A stretch of 64,000 nucleotides of DNA from Malania oleifera (lineage: Eukaryota > Streptophyta > Magnoliopsida > Santalales > Ximeniaceae): positions 35,754,617 through 35,818,616 of the forward strand of contig NC_080421.1 in NCBI RefSeq assembly GCF_029873635.1, in the 5' to 3' direction. Every line of letters begins with the position of its first letter. Within the stretch, counting starts at the first letter, position 1. Shown here piece after piece: positions 46,067 to 57,488 of the stretch. A model generated the notes under the pieces. It worked only from the letters and a program-made list of their open reading frames with translations, was not told where the DNA came from and did not search any database. Both the position numbers and the translations under genes were made by a program.

Positions 46067-48331
46067 TGTTAGAATTGGTGTATTCATAAGAAGGGGGGTG
46101 AATTGGAATTTTAAACATTTCTCTTAGGTTATGTAAGAATTCAATATGATTTGGCAACCTAAGGTATTTCTACACAATTCCAAATGTGCCGATAAATAAA
46201 ATATACGAAATTTAAATCATGCACATCATTCATACCATAACATATACGTGTGGTAAATATAAAGTGCAGAAATGTAAATAGACACACGATATGTTATCGG
46301 GGTTCAGCCAACTTTGCCTATGTCCCCACCTCTAGCTTGCAAGCTCAAGGATTCCACTAATAGCTCACTTAAATGGGTGGAGCGACACCGATTACAACCA
46401 GGTCAAATTAACACAGGGCTAACCTCAACCTTAACCAAGTCAATTAGCGGGGTTGACCTCAACCTACACGCCTTAACAGGACGATGCACCTAGCTTTCCT
46501 AACCGGGTCTAAGCCAATCTGGGACTATTCTAGGGCTAGTCTCCCTCTTCAGGCCCGTGCTTGGAAATACAAAAAATGTGTATATAATCAAATGGTACAG
46601 TGATTGTGCTTTCGTGTAAAGCAGATGTGTACCCAGATACGAGTAATTACAAACACCACAATATAATTTAATAAGTAAGCTCAATGTGATCTAGATGGTT
46701 CAACTTTGAAAAGTATTTTCTATCAGTGTAATGCATATGTGAGAGTGTCAAACAAGCAATGTCTGTATCGCAAGATATTCAGCTAATAAGTTCACACAAA
46801 GATGTCAAGTCTCAAGTATTTCAATCAATAAGATGTCTCAAGCATGTGAGTATCAAATGAAGTATATGCTTGGTTTGCAAAAGATGTGTAATCTTTCTAT
46901 TTAGCAAATAATATATGAGTGAAAGAATATTGCAACAAAGACCACTATCTCATAAACAAATATCTCTTCAAATATATTTATCAATATAAACCACACTAAA
47001 TATTTGAAAATGATTTTGAAAAGATTTTGCAAAAAAAATACTATACGATCTTCTCAGAATATTGCAATGAAGGTGCAAGCTTAGAAGATCTAACAAAGTC
47101 TTCTTAGGATAGACTTATAAAAAAAGTCTCCTAAGAATCCTTAGGTTTTGCTCTCAAATAAAATCGTATCTATCAAATAGAATAAGGAGAGAAAACCTTT
47201 ACAAACAGACACTCAATCCACTTAAAAATAAATAGACACTAATAGAGGGTAAGCTTGAGTGAATGAGGCTAAAAAATGAGTAGTATAGGATTTTAGGTTT
47301 TCAGAGAATTCTCCCCTAATCAAAGTAGTTAATCATGCTTCATTTTAACAAATGATCTCATATATATAGGCATGGGAGAAAATATGACCGTTGGGGACCT
47401 ATTGGGTATTATTAGGGAAGTTTAATGATGTTTAAAGCATTTTAACCCTGTTTAAAAAATATTTAACTGCGGTAAAAATCAAGGCAACCCGAGAGATCTG
47501 GTTGACCAGAATACGTTCGGTCGACCAAGTCTCATATGGTTCGGTCGACAAGGGGACTTTTGACCTGAGGGCTCGGTCGACCAGGAGAAGGCAATTTCTT
47601 AATTTTTTGAGGTTTGGTCGACCTGACCATTTTGAACTGGCTGGTTCAGTTGACCAGATCACTGAGATTTCTCCCAAGGACCCTCGGTCGACTAGGTGGT
47701 TGGAGTTCATTCTTGTCTTGGTTGACCAGATGGTCAAACTTTTGACCCCAGGGGGGTTTCGATCAACGAGGGCTTTTTGAACTACCTAGTTCGGTCGACT
47801 AGGGCCTTGGTCAATTATTGACCTAGGCCTGGTTCGGTCGACCAAGGCAGAATGAACTACTTGGTTTGGTCGACTGAAAGTGCACCAAGTGTGCATTTCG
47901 GTCTCGTTTTGAAACATATAAACCCCATTCAAGTGCCTAGCAAACATATGTGCAATTTAGTATGTCCTAGGGTCATTTATGTCCAAAATTAAGACACCGA
48001 AAAAGTCCAGTGTCGGTCGACCTTCTGTCGATTGAAGGGAAAACCCTATGGTCTTTCTACAGTCACTTTTAGATCGTATTTGGTTTTAGCTTACAAAATA
48101 AATCATGCATGTGATGTGTGTGAGCTTATTACAAACCAAATATCCTAATTACTATTACAGACAATTTTCACTACTGAATATTACAATTGAGAACATAAAT
48201 TTGTCTTCAAGCTTTAAGTTTTCACATTCCATCAATGTGTCTGCTAATATAGACCTGCACATGGACTAATATTCATTAAATACGTGAGTATTTGTCATTA
48301 TCAAAACCGGGTGTGACCAATACGGTCAATA
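46067..48331 (-). mobile_element. SIRE-type copia solo LTR, reversed, inside gypsy integrase
   Basis: 2,265 bp. The plus strand starts TGTTAGAATTGGTGTATTC, the reverse complement of the LTR end seen at 59639-59657, and ends GACCAATACGGTCAATA. It is flanked by exact 5-bp duplications ACACG (46062-46066 and 48332-48336). No internal sequence lies within it, so it is a product of LTR-LTR recombination. Read on the minus strand, GTCGAC-core motifs (47505-47880) lie upstream of a TATA box (CCTATATATATGAG, about 47368-47381). Confidence 0.9.
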
Positions 48332-48336
48332 ACACG

Positions 48337-48783
48337 GATGTTCACCGCCATGAGTTGGAGTTCGAGGTAGGGGGTAAAGTATTCCTTAGAATCGCTCTGA
48401 TGAAGGGAGTGATGAGATTCGGAAGGAATGACAAGTTGAGCCTGAGGAATATCAGACCATTCGAGGTTATTGAGTGAGTGGGTCCGGTTGCCTACAGAGT
48501 TGCACTACCCTCAGCACTCTCGAGGGTTCACGATGTGTTTCACGTATCCATGTTGAGAAGGTACGTGTTGGATCCATCTCATGTTATTAGTTATGATGAG
48601 TTGGAAATTGAGGATACTTTAGCGTATGAGCAAATGCCTATTCATGTTCTGGACCATAAAGTTCAGAAGCTTCGTACCAAAGAAATACCGTTGGTGAAGG
48701 TACTGTGGCGAAATCACGAGGTTGAGGAAGCTTCTTGGGAACTAGAAATGAAAATACGCAAGAAGTATCCACAGTTGTTTTGA
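48337..48783 (+). pseudogene. Gypsy integrase C-terminus with chromodomain-like end
   Basis: The gypsy frame resumes after the solo LTR with HRHELEFEVGGKVFLRIALM and LSLRNIRPFEVIE. An in-frame TGA follows at about 48475, then VGPVAYRVALPSALSRVHDV, FHVSMLRRYV and a chromodomain-like ending (VKVLWRNHEVEEASWELE). This ending is typical of plant chromoviruses. Confidence 0.85.
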
Positions 48784-49136
48784 GTAGTATTTGGATAGCA
48801 GGGTGGTATGAGTATGTATGTATGTAATCCTCTGTTATCATATTATATTTGGTGGTTAGTCTCTAGGAGAGTCCTATTGTATTGTAACTCCCGAGGCTAT
48901 GTATCTATGTAACCATGGTATTCCTCCACCATAAGTGAGGGAATGTATGTATGTATCGTGATGGGGCTATGTATAAATGGCCGCTGTATTCTCTAGAGTA
49001 TGTATGTATGTATTGTAACGGGGCTGGGTATAAATGGCCGCCGTATTCTTAGAGTATGCATGTATGTAGAAGTATGAATGTGTTTGTAATGAGAGATTGC
49101 AAATTTCGAGGACGAAATTCTGTAAGGAGGGGAGAT
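48784..49136 (+). other. Gypsy 3' untranslated region and polypurine tract
   Basis: Non-coding tail with ATGTATGTATGTA runs and GCAAATTTCGAGGACGAAAT, ending in a purine-rich tract immediately before the 3' LTR. It matches 21511-21717. Confidence 0.8.
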
Positions 49137-51292
49137 TGCAAGAACCCGAACCGTGGTATATGAATTTATTATGTAAAAGAGAGGGACATTTGGTAAAATA
49201 GCGGATTTCGTTGGCAAAGCCAGAATTTGTCGATGAAATTCAGAGACTCGTCGACGAGAAGAAGCCGAGGAGTCTCAAAAATATCGACGATCTTAGAGTT
49301 GTCGATGAGGCCATCGATTCGTCGATGAAGTCTGTGAAAGATTCGTCGATAAGAACTCCATTTCGTCGACGAATTCCCCCGAGTCAAAGGGCTATAAAAG
49401 GAAATTTTCATTACTTCTTCACTAAGTAACTTAGAAGATATATCTCTCTCTCTCTCTCTAAACCTCTCATTCTCTCTAGATTTCTTCGCCGATCATTGAT
49501 GGAATTAGAAATTTGAAGTTACCACGAGGATCGTGGAAGGATTCTCTACAATTTTTGCGGATCGGAATCTCGTTTCAGAGTTTCGAGTTTTCAGCGTAAA
49601 ATCGAGGTAAGGCTCGGTTTTCATTTTTGATCCTGTAGTTTTGTAGAGAATGGTTTTGTAAGCATGTACCGTACTGTGGTTTGTAGGTTTTGGAGTCTCG
49701 GTTCGTAGTTTTGAGGACCGTAGAGTTCGTAGTTGGATTTCGGGTTAAGGTAAGGGGATTCTGTTTATATCAGTTTATTTTCGAAATCTGGATCGATAAG
49801 CTTGTAGGCTATGATCGTATGTATATTTTGGCTACTTATTTGGGGAAATCTATCAGGTAAAAATGCTAGATTTTTGGGAAAATTGGTGATTTCGGGTATC
49901 ATCTCTACTTGGGTTGGAAAACTGTTTGGTACGTTGAAACTGCATTATTGAGGTGACCAAAATTCATATTTGCATAAAATGTATACTTGAATTTATAAAC
50001 GATATGATTTTCCGTAAACCTAATAAGTGTGGTATATATGGTTGTACGTAATTGTTCCAGGTATTTGTAAAACAGCTATGTAGCGGCTAATTATCGTACG
50101 CTGAAATGTATAGGAACATGAGTTCCAAAATGATTCCAGGGATTTGTAAAACAACCATGTATCGATCAACTACCATGGGCGAGAGTGGCTAGCTTTATAT
50201 CAAGGGTGTGAAATATCACCAGTATGTTTTGGCTGGTCGCTGAAGGGTGTATTCTACACCATATGTAGCAATGTAAACGATGTGAGACTAGGTGACCTTG
50301 TGTACTTGCGTATGTAGAAATGTAATCACTATTGGGCCTGAGTCGTTGCATTGTAGTTACGTATGTAGCAATGTAATCGATGTGAAATTAGGTGACCTTA
50401 TGTAGTTGCGTATGTAGCAATGTAATCACTATTGGGCCTGAGTCGTATCATCATAGTTGCGTATGGAGCAATGTAATCACTATTGGGCCTGAGTCATCGC
50501 ATTGTAGTTGCGTATGTAGCAATGTAATCGATGTGAGACTAGGTGACCTTGTGTAGTTGTGTATGGAGAAATGTAATCACTATGGGTCTCGGTCGTCGCA
50601 GCGTAGTTGCGTGTGCAGTAATGTAATCGCTGTGAGACAAGGTGACCTTGTGTAGTTGCAAACTAGTGTGACGACACTGACCGTATGTTTTGTGTATTGT
50701 ATGTACTGGAATGGTTTTTGTGAAAATTCTGGAACTGTATAGAACTGTATGTATACGTATGAAACTGTATGTAACTATTTCGAACTGAATCGTATTTTAT
50801 AGTATTATGAAGTATGTAAAATAACACTGGTATGCCACAAACTGAAATAACCTATTTTCTCCCTTACTGAGAGGTGTCTTACCCTGAATATATATAAATG
50901 TTTTTCAGGTCCTTCAGGTAGCCGAAACTTGCATCCTAGCATCCGGAAGCAAGGGGTGCCGTCTAGCTGCTACTAGTACTTGTTAGGTACGAGTTTGGTA
51001 TCCAGGTTGTCGAGATGGTTTTTGTAGACACCTGGGGTATATTTGTATTATGGGAATGTATATCCTAACTTGTATAGACTCTTATATGATATTATTTATG
51101 TATAAAAGACCGTATTTCACTACGTATTTTGGATGAGTATGGATGGTTGTGTGTATGTATGTGGGCATCCGTTCACCCCATAGGGTCAGACCCTCCATTT
51201 GTACTGTATCATGTATGTTTTAAATTGATATAGAGACAGGTTAGGTTACTAAATTCACACCTGGAACCCACCTGTGGGTTCGGGGCATGACA
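49137..51292 (+). repeat. Gypsy 3' LTR
   Basis: TGCAAGAACCCGAACCG to GGGCATGACA, 2,156 bp. It has eight units of the 50-bp repeat (50263-50650) against six in the 5' LTR, which accounts for most of the 107-bp length difference. It has a TATA box near 49392 and TCGTCGACGA-type motifs at 49209-49375. Confidence 0.9.
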
Positions 51293-52149
51293 TTTCAGGC
51301 AGAGAGTTAAATTAAATTTGGTCTGAATGAAATTGTCCACTATTTGAGCAAACGGTCGATGGTTTGCATCAAGATTCTAAACCCAACGGTTATAAATGAC
51401 TAGTTTTCAAAGTAATTAATGATTTTATAAACCCAACCGCCATAAAATGGCTAGTAGTTCAATTTTCCTATAAAAACAAGTCCAAAGACTTGTTTAAATA
51501 TTTATTTTAGTAATTACATATCATTTCCAAGTACACTACATTTTAGTTCATCATCATTTCTGCTCAACATCTCTCTTGTTTGTTAATCTTGTTGTGATTC
51601 ATTACTTTGAGAGAGTTGTGTGAGGTTTTCATTATATCAAATATCAGCTCATTCAAGGGGCATTGTTGTTTTAATTCATATTTGTCTTGTAAGGGTTCTT
51701 TGTGAACCAAGTGTTAAAGGGATTGGTTCCCTTGTTTGGGCTTTGTGTGAACAAAAGAGATTTGTTCCCATATGAAGGTTCTTGGTGAACCGAAGTAAGG
51801 GTTCTTGGTGAACCTTGGTGAAAGGCTCTATGTGAGCGTAAAGGGATTAGTTCCCTTGTGGTGTAAATGCTTCTCTGCCGATGAAGGAGATTGTGATAGT
51901 GGATTGAGAATAGTTGAGTGTGTCTTAAGGCGTGGACGTTGACAAGGGGCTGAATCATGTTAATATCGTTTGTCAAGCTTTTCTTCCATATGCTCTTTAA
52001 TTTACATCTTGTGCATAGTTTATGTTCTAAATATTATGATATAATCATTTGTATCTTGCCAAGATTTTATATTTTGTAGAGAAAAGGAAAAATACGTAAA
52101 AGAGCTTATTCACTTCCCCTCTAAACTCGAATGTAGGGCCAACACACGC

Positions 52150-52790
52150 CATACTCACTGCCTCTACTCAAATGTTCTTTGGAAACCCTGGATTCAACCT
52201 GAGACACTGAGCCCTTTCAGCTAAAGTTCGGTTCATCCTTTCTATCACAACATTTTGTTGTGGTGTCTAGAGAACTATGAAATGTCTCCTTATGCCATGT
52301 TGCTCAGAAAACTACATGAACCTCGAGTCAGTGTACTTGGTTCAATTGTCTGACTTGAGGCATTTAATTTTCCTCGTGGTCTAGTCTTCCACCTTAGCTT
52401 TTCACGATTTAAACTTGGCAAAAGTCTTTGACTTGTGTTGCATGAAGTACACCTAGACCATCTGTGAGTAATCATCGATGAAACTCACTAAGTACATATG
52501 TCCACCTTGTGATGCTACTCTCACCGGCCCCCAAACATCCGAATGAATGTAGTCAAGAATACCCTTCGTCTTCTAAGTGGTTGTTTTAAACTGCCCCTGT
52601 TTTTTTTTTCTAAGAACACAATATTTACATAAATTCAGCCTGCAAGTTTTGATACGCTTCAAAATATTCCTCTTATGGAGTTCCTTCATCCCATGCTCAC
52701 CTATATGCCCTAACCGCATATGCAAAAAAAAAAAATATTATCTAACTCAAAATCTGAAGCTTCAACTCCACCTACAACTGTAGTATTCAA
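52150..52790 (-). pseudogene. Copia-B integrase relic (copy 2)
   Basis: Counterpart of 16444-17095. Integrase and the pre-integrase zinc region are recognisable on the minus strand, with more stops than in copy 1. A long T/A run (52600-52610) disrupts the frame. Confidence 0.75.
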
Positions 52791-52989
52791 TAGTGGATAC
52801 ACATTTCCTGCTAACTTCTAACTCTTCATCACCGTTAGAACGCCTTTACATGCCTTCATAACCCCACTTTCGGACTTGTAACAAAACCCGTTACAATTCA
52901 AAGTGCCCAATGAAATTAAATTATTCCGTAGATTCGGTATGTGCCTTACATCCCATAATGTTCTTTCAACACTATTATACATTTTAATT

Positions 52990-54012
52990 TGAACGTTTCA
53001 TATTACAACTATTTTGCATAAAGCATCATTTCCCATTAGAATAGAACCTGAATTAGCTGATGTGTAGGTGTTAAACCATTCTTTATTTGGTGTCATGTGA
53101 TAAGAGCACGCCGAATCTTGGATCCAAGAATCCATAAGACAATCTGACCCCGATGAAATAGAAAGTATACAACCATCACCGCTCTTCGAGTCTCCTTCTT
53201 CAACTATATTTGCCGATTTTGAAGAACTCTCTTGATTTTTTGCATTCCCCTTCTTCTCTTCCGGACACTCCAGCTTTATGTGCCCCTTTTCCCCGCACTT
53301 AAAACATCTAATGTCCTTCTTCTTCTTGGACTACGACCAAGAATTATTATTACTCGATCCATTCCGAAACTTGCTTCTTCCACGTTCCTAGTCACCCTTT
53401 ACCACAAGCTTTTCACGTTGTGAAATATCATCACTGGCCTTCTATCTTTGATGAAAACTTGATAGAGCGTTTATTACCTCTTCCAAATTCAGGGCTTCTT
53501 TACCCCATGTTAGAGTGCTAACTAGATTTTCATACATATGAGACTCTGGTAGGGAATTCAATAGCATCAACACCTTGTCTTCTTTCTCGAACTTCATATC
53601 AACCCACATCAAATCACTTAGAATCTGATTGAACGCATTGAAGTGTTTGGTTCAAATTCGAACCTTCTGCCATCTTAAGTCAATACAACATTTGCTTAAG
53701 ATACAATTTGTTCGTTAAAGACTTAGATATATACCGACTTTCAAGTTTCTTCCAAACAGTCATAGGAGATTCCTCTTCCATGACGTGATACAACAATTTA
53801 TGGGCCAGACAAAGCCTAATAGTCGCCACAGCCTTTGCTTCTAGTTCCTTCCAAGTTGTTTCATCAACACCTTCCGGTTAACCTTTGTATAATGCATTCA
53901 CTATACCATACTACACTAACAGATCTTTATCCCTTCTCTGCCATAGTGTGAAGTTTCCTGTTTCATCGAACTTAACAACATCAAACTTTGTAGAAGAAAT
54001 TTTAGAAGCCAT
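52990..54012 (-). pseudogene. Copia-B gag relic (copy 2)
   Basis: Minus-strand ATG at 54010-54012, counterpart of 17311-18310. The order and motifs are as in copy 1, but no long frame survives. Confidence 0.75.
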
Positions 54013-54036
54013 TACAACAATGCTTTGATACCAATT

Positions 54037-54533
54037 TGTTGTTCAAATTAATGTGCAATGAAAACAAACAATCTCACAATGCAGCACTTAATAGGGAAAT
54101 ATATAGAAAACACAATCATGTCGATTGTAATGGAAGCAATAAAATAATGACACGGAGAATTACGTGGTTCAGCAATGCCTATATCCACGAGAGCAAAAAA
54201 CAATGAATTTTTCACTATGTTGTGTCCAAAGACACTTAGTTACATTATACAATATGTATATATAACTTTTCTGGAGGTTTTCCCTCTGAAACCCAACCTA
54301 TCCAACTTCCCAATTCAAAATTTTAAATCCAATGTTGAGTAACCGAGCCAAACCATCAACAATTTGAAGTTGAGACCAAATAGTTGATGTAACAGCACAA
54401 AAAACAGTCAACTGTTTCTTTGCACATGGCTAAAACCATCGACAATTTCCTCGTATGTCAGCTTCTTTGTTTTCTACCATGTTTTCTCTTTGTACATGTC
54501 TTTCACTCAACATATGAGCCACATATTACAATA
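54037..54533 (-). repeat. Copia-B 5' LTR, complete (copy 2)
   Basis: 497 bp, from TGTTGTTCAAATTAATGTGC (after the primer-binding site complement GCTTTGATACCAATT) to CACATATTACAATA, then the duplication GAACC. It shows what copy 1 lost. Confidence 0.85.
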
Positions 54534-55377
54534 GAACCACATCAAATTTTTTTTTTCTTTAACTTGTTTGATAATTATATATTGGGATTTAGTTCATGAA
54601 TTATATTCTTTATTCATTTGTAGGATCAACACGTCATCCTATAGGTAAATTTTCTTAAAATATTATTTAACATCTTTTTGGCACATTTTGTTGGGAAGAA
54701 ATAGTAGCTAGGAATAAGAGAAAGGGTGTTAGGAGCTCATCTTAGTTCCCCTTTCAACCATTTTAAGGACCAAATGTTCACCTACGCCTTTTGGGATGTC
54801 AATTATGACCAGACTCACTACTACAGATTTAGTGGTGGTTCCACAACAAATTATTAGAAAGAAAATGAAGCAGAATCTCCATGTCTAAAAGATCATCACT
54901 ATGTTATCACCTATTCTATATGATTTATATGAGTGCAATTACCCAGTGTGTCATTAATAATTAAGTTGGATTGATTCTTAAACGCAATGGGAAAAAGCCA
55001 AATGAAGATAAGAGATCAAGGAGATTGGATTATCAAATTAGAGCATATGTTGACTTTACACTGGCCCCACCTCGTCCAGGGCTGTAGTGTGTGCAAGTTC
55101 AGACTAGCCAAAGATATTATACTCTTCTTGAAGCTCATCCCATGTTCGCAAGCTTGAAATGTACATCTCAAATTTGAGTTTAGAATAGTACGGATTTGAA
55201 CAAAATGCAGTAGAAAGTTATAAACTCAACTGAATTCACACAAGCCCAAATGAAAATTGTAAGCTTTACCCCATATTTTTCTATTATTGATTTGGATCGG
55301 GAGTTTTGCACCCTCAATCCATCGTTCAACCTACATGTTTGGTTTGTATATATAAAATTACAGCACATAACCTTCAA
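54534..55377. other. Spacer right of Copia-B, mostly unique to copy 2
   Basis: 54539-55113 has no counterpart in copy 1 because of the deletion there. 55114-55377 matches 18619-18877. I see no gene or RNA. Confidence 0.55.
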
Positions 55378-57170
55378 TTTTTATTTTTGGTGACTCCCAA
55401 GACGAAGGGAGGGGGGGGGGGAGGGGTGAATTGGATATTTTAAAAATCTAGGTCACTTTTTGCCCTATTTTTAAAATACAACCAATATAACTCAAGTTTA
55501 GGGTTTTTCAATCAATCTCAAATCCCACAAATATTTAAAACATATACAGTAATCACAACAAATTATACATAAACATACAAGTGCGGAAAAATAAATAGTG
55601 TAGGGAAAGAGAATGCAAGCATGAGATTTTTACAAGGTTCGGCTATCCCTGCCAATGTCCTCGCCTCAAGACAACCCGCTTGAGGATTTCACTATTCCAC
55701 TCCTTAAACAAGGCATAGCCACCGTATACATACTCCTGCACTCGGGTGGAGCCCCCTATTACACCACTCCTTACAGGTGGAGCCACCTCTCCAAACGATA
55801 TCCACTCCTTATAGGCGGAGCCACCTCTCCAAATGATACCCCACGTTTGGTACGGTTCTATACCCGAACCAAAAAATACAAATGAGATAAAATATTTGTG
55901 TACAATAAAATGCTTCTTCAATAAGCTAGTTTGTTCAATGAAAGTCCTAAAGCACTCTCACAAGATAAGATTTGAGCTCAATAGAGTATGTGTGTTTCTC
56001 TCAAGAATATTTTTGCAATATATGAGAATAAATGATCTTTGAGTAAAATTTAGATAATAAATGCTTCAAAGATTCAAACCCAAAAAATGACTTCTCCAAA
56101 AAATATTTTTCAAGATAAGAGTAGGAGAAGTTAGGGCTTTGCTTTCAAAAAGAATTTTCAAATGAATGAGTAGATGAGAGTAAAAATGCTCTTTGATGTG
56201 GAAAAGAATATATATAATGAATGTACAAATATTCACTAGCAATAAATATTTCTCCAAAAATATTTTCAAAGAAAAGAGTAGGAGAACTTTTGGATTTTGC
56301 TCACAAGATGATTTTGCAAATAAAGAGTATCTGAGAGCTTTGATTTGTAAAAAAGTGCTCACAAATGTAAGAGTATGATATAATATGTGCAAAAGTTATT
56401 TAAAGACTTTTGGACTTGGTATAGGCATTTTCAAAATATGACCGTTTTATGGCTGTTGAAAATATAATAATAATTTATTTTAAATTTTTGTGGCCATTTT
56501 CTGCTCAAAATAAGCTCAACTCGAGAGTTCCGGTCGACTGACTTGAAGTTCGGTCGACTGGCCCAAGGCGATTTTCCTTTTTAGCGTGGTTGGGTCGATT
56601 GGGCCATTGATCTGGTTTGTCGGATCTTCATTCCACGAAGGTTGGTCGACTGGGCTTAGGAGTTTGGTTGACTAGGCCCTTTACAAAAATGATTTTTGGC
56701 CATTGTTTCTATTTAGTTTGATTGGGCTTAACAGCCGGTCGACTAGCCTTTTTAGAAATATGAGTTTAAGCCCTCTTTTGACCTTAAAAACACTTCAAAT
56801 CTTTTATATAAGTTTTTTTTTTTAATTTTTATTTCTTTAATATTTTTAAGCAAAAGGTTTTCCATGAAAAAGTTGATTTCTTAGGGTCAACCTATGGTCA
56901 TCATTAAGCTTCTCATCATATCAAGTAAGGCATGCACATACACTTAAAACTAAAAGCATTACAACTAAAATAATAAATGTCTTCACTCTTTTGCTCTTCA
57001 ATTTCCATGTAAAAAACCAAGTGATATGTCCTTCAAGAAACTCATGGCTTCTATATTGCCTTTACTATATGTGCTTTCTGAAATAGTAAATTTATTCAAA
57101 GACTAAACACACAAATGAGATTCTTACGATTTGTCATTATCAAAATGGAATCGAACTCAAAAGGTCAACA
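55378..57170 (-). mobile_element. SIRE-type copia 3' LTR, reversed (copy 2)
   Basis: Counterpart of 18878-20512, ending AAAAGGTCAACA and then ATCTCCCA. GTCGAC-core motifs at 56525-56755 (CCGGTCGACTGAC, TTCGGTCGACTGG) lie upstream of the minus-strand TATA region near 56415. ORFs at 55643-56392 are shadows without family motifs. Confidence 0.65.
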
Positions 57171-57420
57171 ATCTCCCATTTTTTTATGATGACAAATACA
57201 CGAGCAAAATAAGGTTAGCCTGACAAGGCTCCCCCTTACAATATGCATAATGTAAAATTTTACAATATAGTTTAGGCATACAAAACCAATGAAGACATTT
57301 GAGTTTTTCAAGTTTTCAAGTTGAGAACTTTCAACTCAAATTGCATTTAGTGTTATTATAGTCACAATGATCTTTTCATTTGAGAGTAAACTTCTTCAAA
57401 AGTGCTCTAAGCTAAATTGT
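57171..57420 (-). mobile_element. SIRE-type 3' untranslated remnant (copy 2)
   Basis: Matches 20513-20757 and marks the right end of the duplicated block. The next bases are an A-run. Confidence 0.6.
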
Positions 57421-57488
57421 TAAAAAAAAAAAAAAAAGGGGGTAAATGAAATTTACAAATTGCTTAGATATTTCTCCCCCATCATCAA

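Larger units (their letters stand above)
39680..51292 (+). mobile_element. Chromovirus-like Ty3/gypsy element, about 11.6 kb with inserted solo LTR
   Basis: LTRs lie at 39680-41728 and 49137-51292. Gag, protease, reverse transcriptase/RNase H, integrase and a chromodomain-type C-terminus lie between them in gypsy order. The flanking duplication is TTTC (39676-39679 and 51293-51296), four clear bases where five are usual. The polypurine tract is TAAGGAGGGGAGA before 49137. The copy-1 locus (around 15595) is empty, so it inserted after the large duplication or on that copy only. Numerous stops show it is dead. Confidence 0.9.
39098..52144 (+). mobile_element. LTR-C solo LTR split by a gypsy insertion (copy 2)
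   Basis: The left part 39098-39679 starts TGTTAGCC and the right part 51293-52144 ends GGCCAACA. Both are flanked by CACGC (39093-39097 and 52145-52149), an exact 5-bp duplication. It corresponds to 15010-16438 in copy 1; the interruption at 39680-51292 is the gypsy element. Confidence 0.85.
36572..54533 (-). mobile_element. Copia-B: Ty1/copia element, minus strand, with nested insertions (copy 2)
   Basis: Both ends are present: 3' LTR 36572-36948 and 5' LTR 54037-54533, flanked by the 5-bp duplication GAACC (36567-36571 and 54534-54538). Gag, integrase, reverse transcriptase and RNase H relics lie in copia order on the minus strand. Integrase is split by LTR-C (39098-52144), which itself holds a gypsy element. 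Without the insertions the element is about 4.9 kb. Stops and frameshifts show it is inactive. Confidence 0.88.

Noticed and set aside
47432-47780. Overlapping ORFs of 92 to 101 codons on opposite strands
   Set aside because: They are driven by GGTCGACC palindromes in the SIRE-type LTR, which translate similarly on both strands.
54600-54660. Possible short exon between TTTGTAG and GTAAATT
   Set aside because: The splice-like ends occur by chance in AT-rich DNA; there is no coding continuity or homologue, and the stretch is absent from copy 1.
56066-56392. 108-codon minus-strand ORF
   Set aside because: It lies within LTR sequence, has low complexity, and has no counterpart of that length in copy 1.
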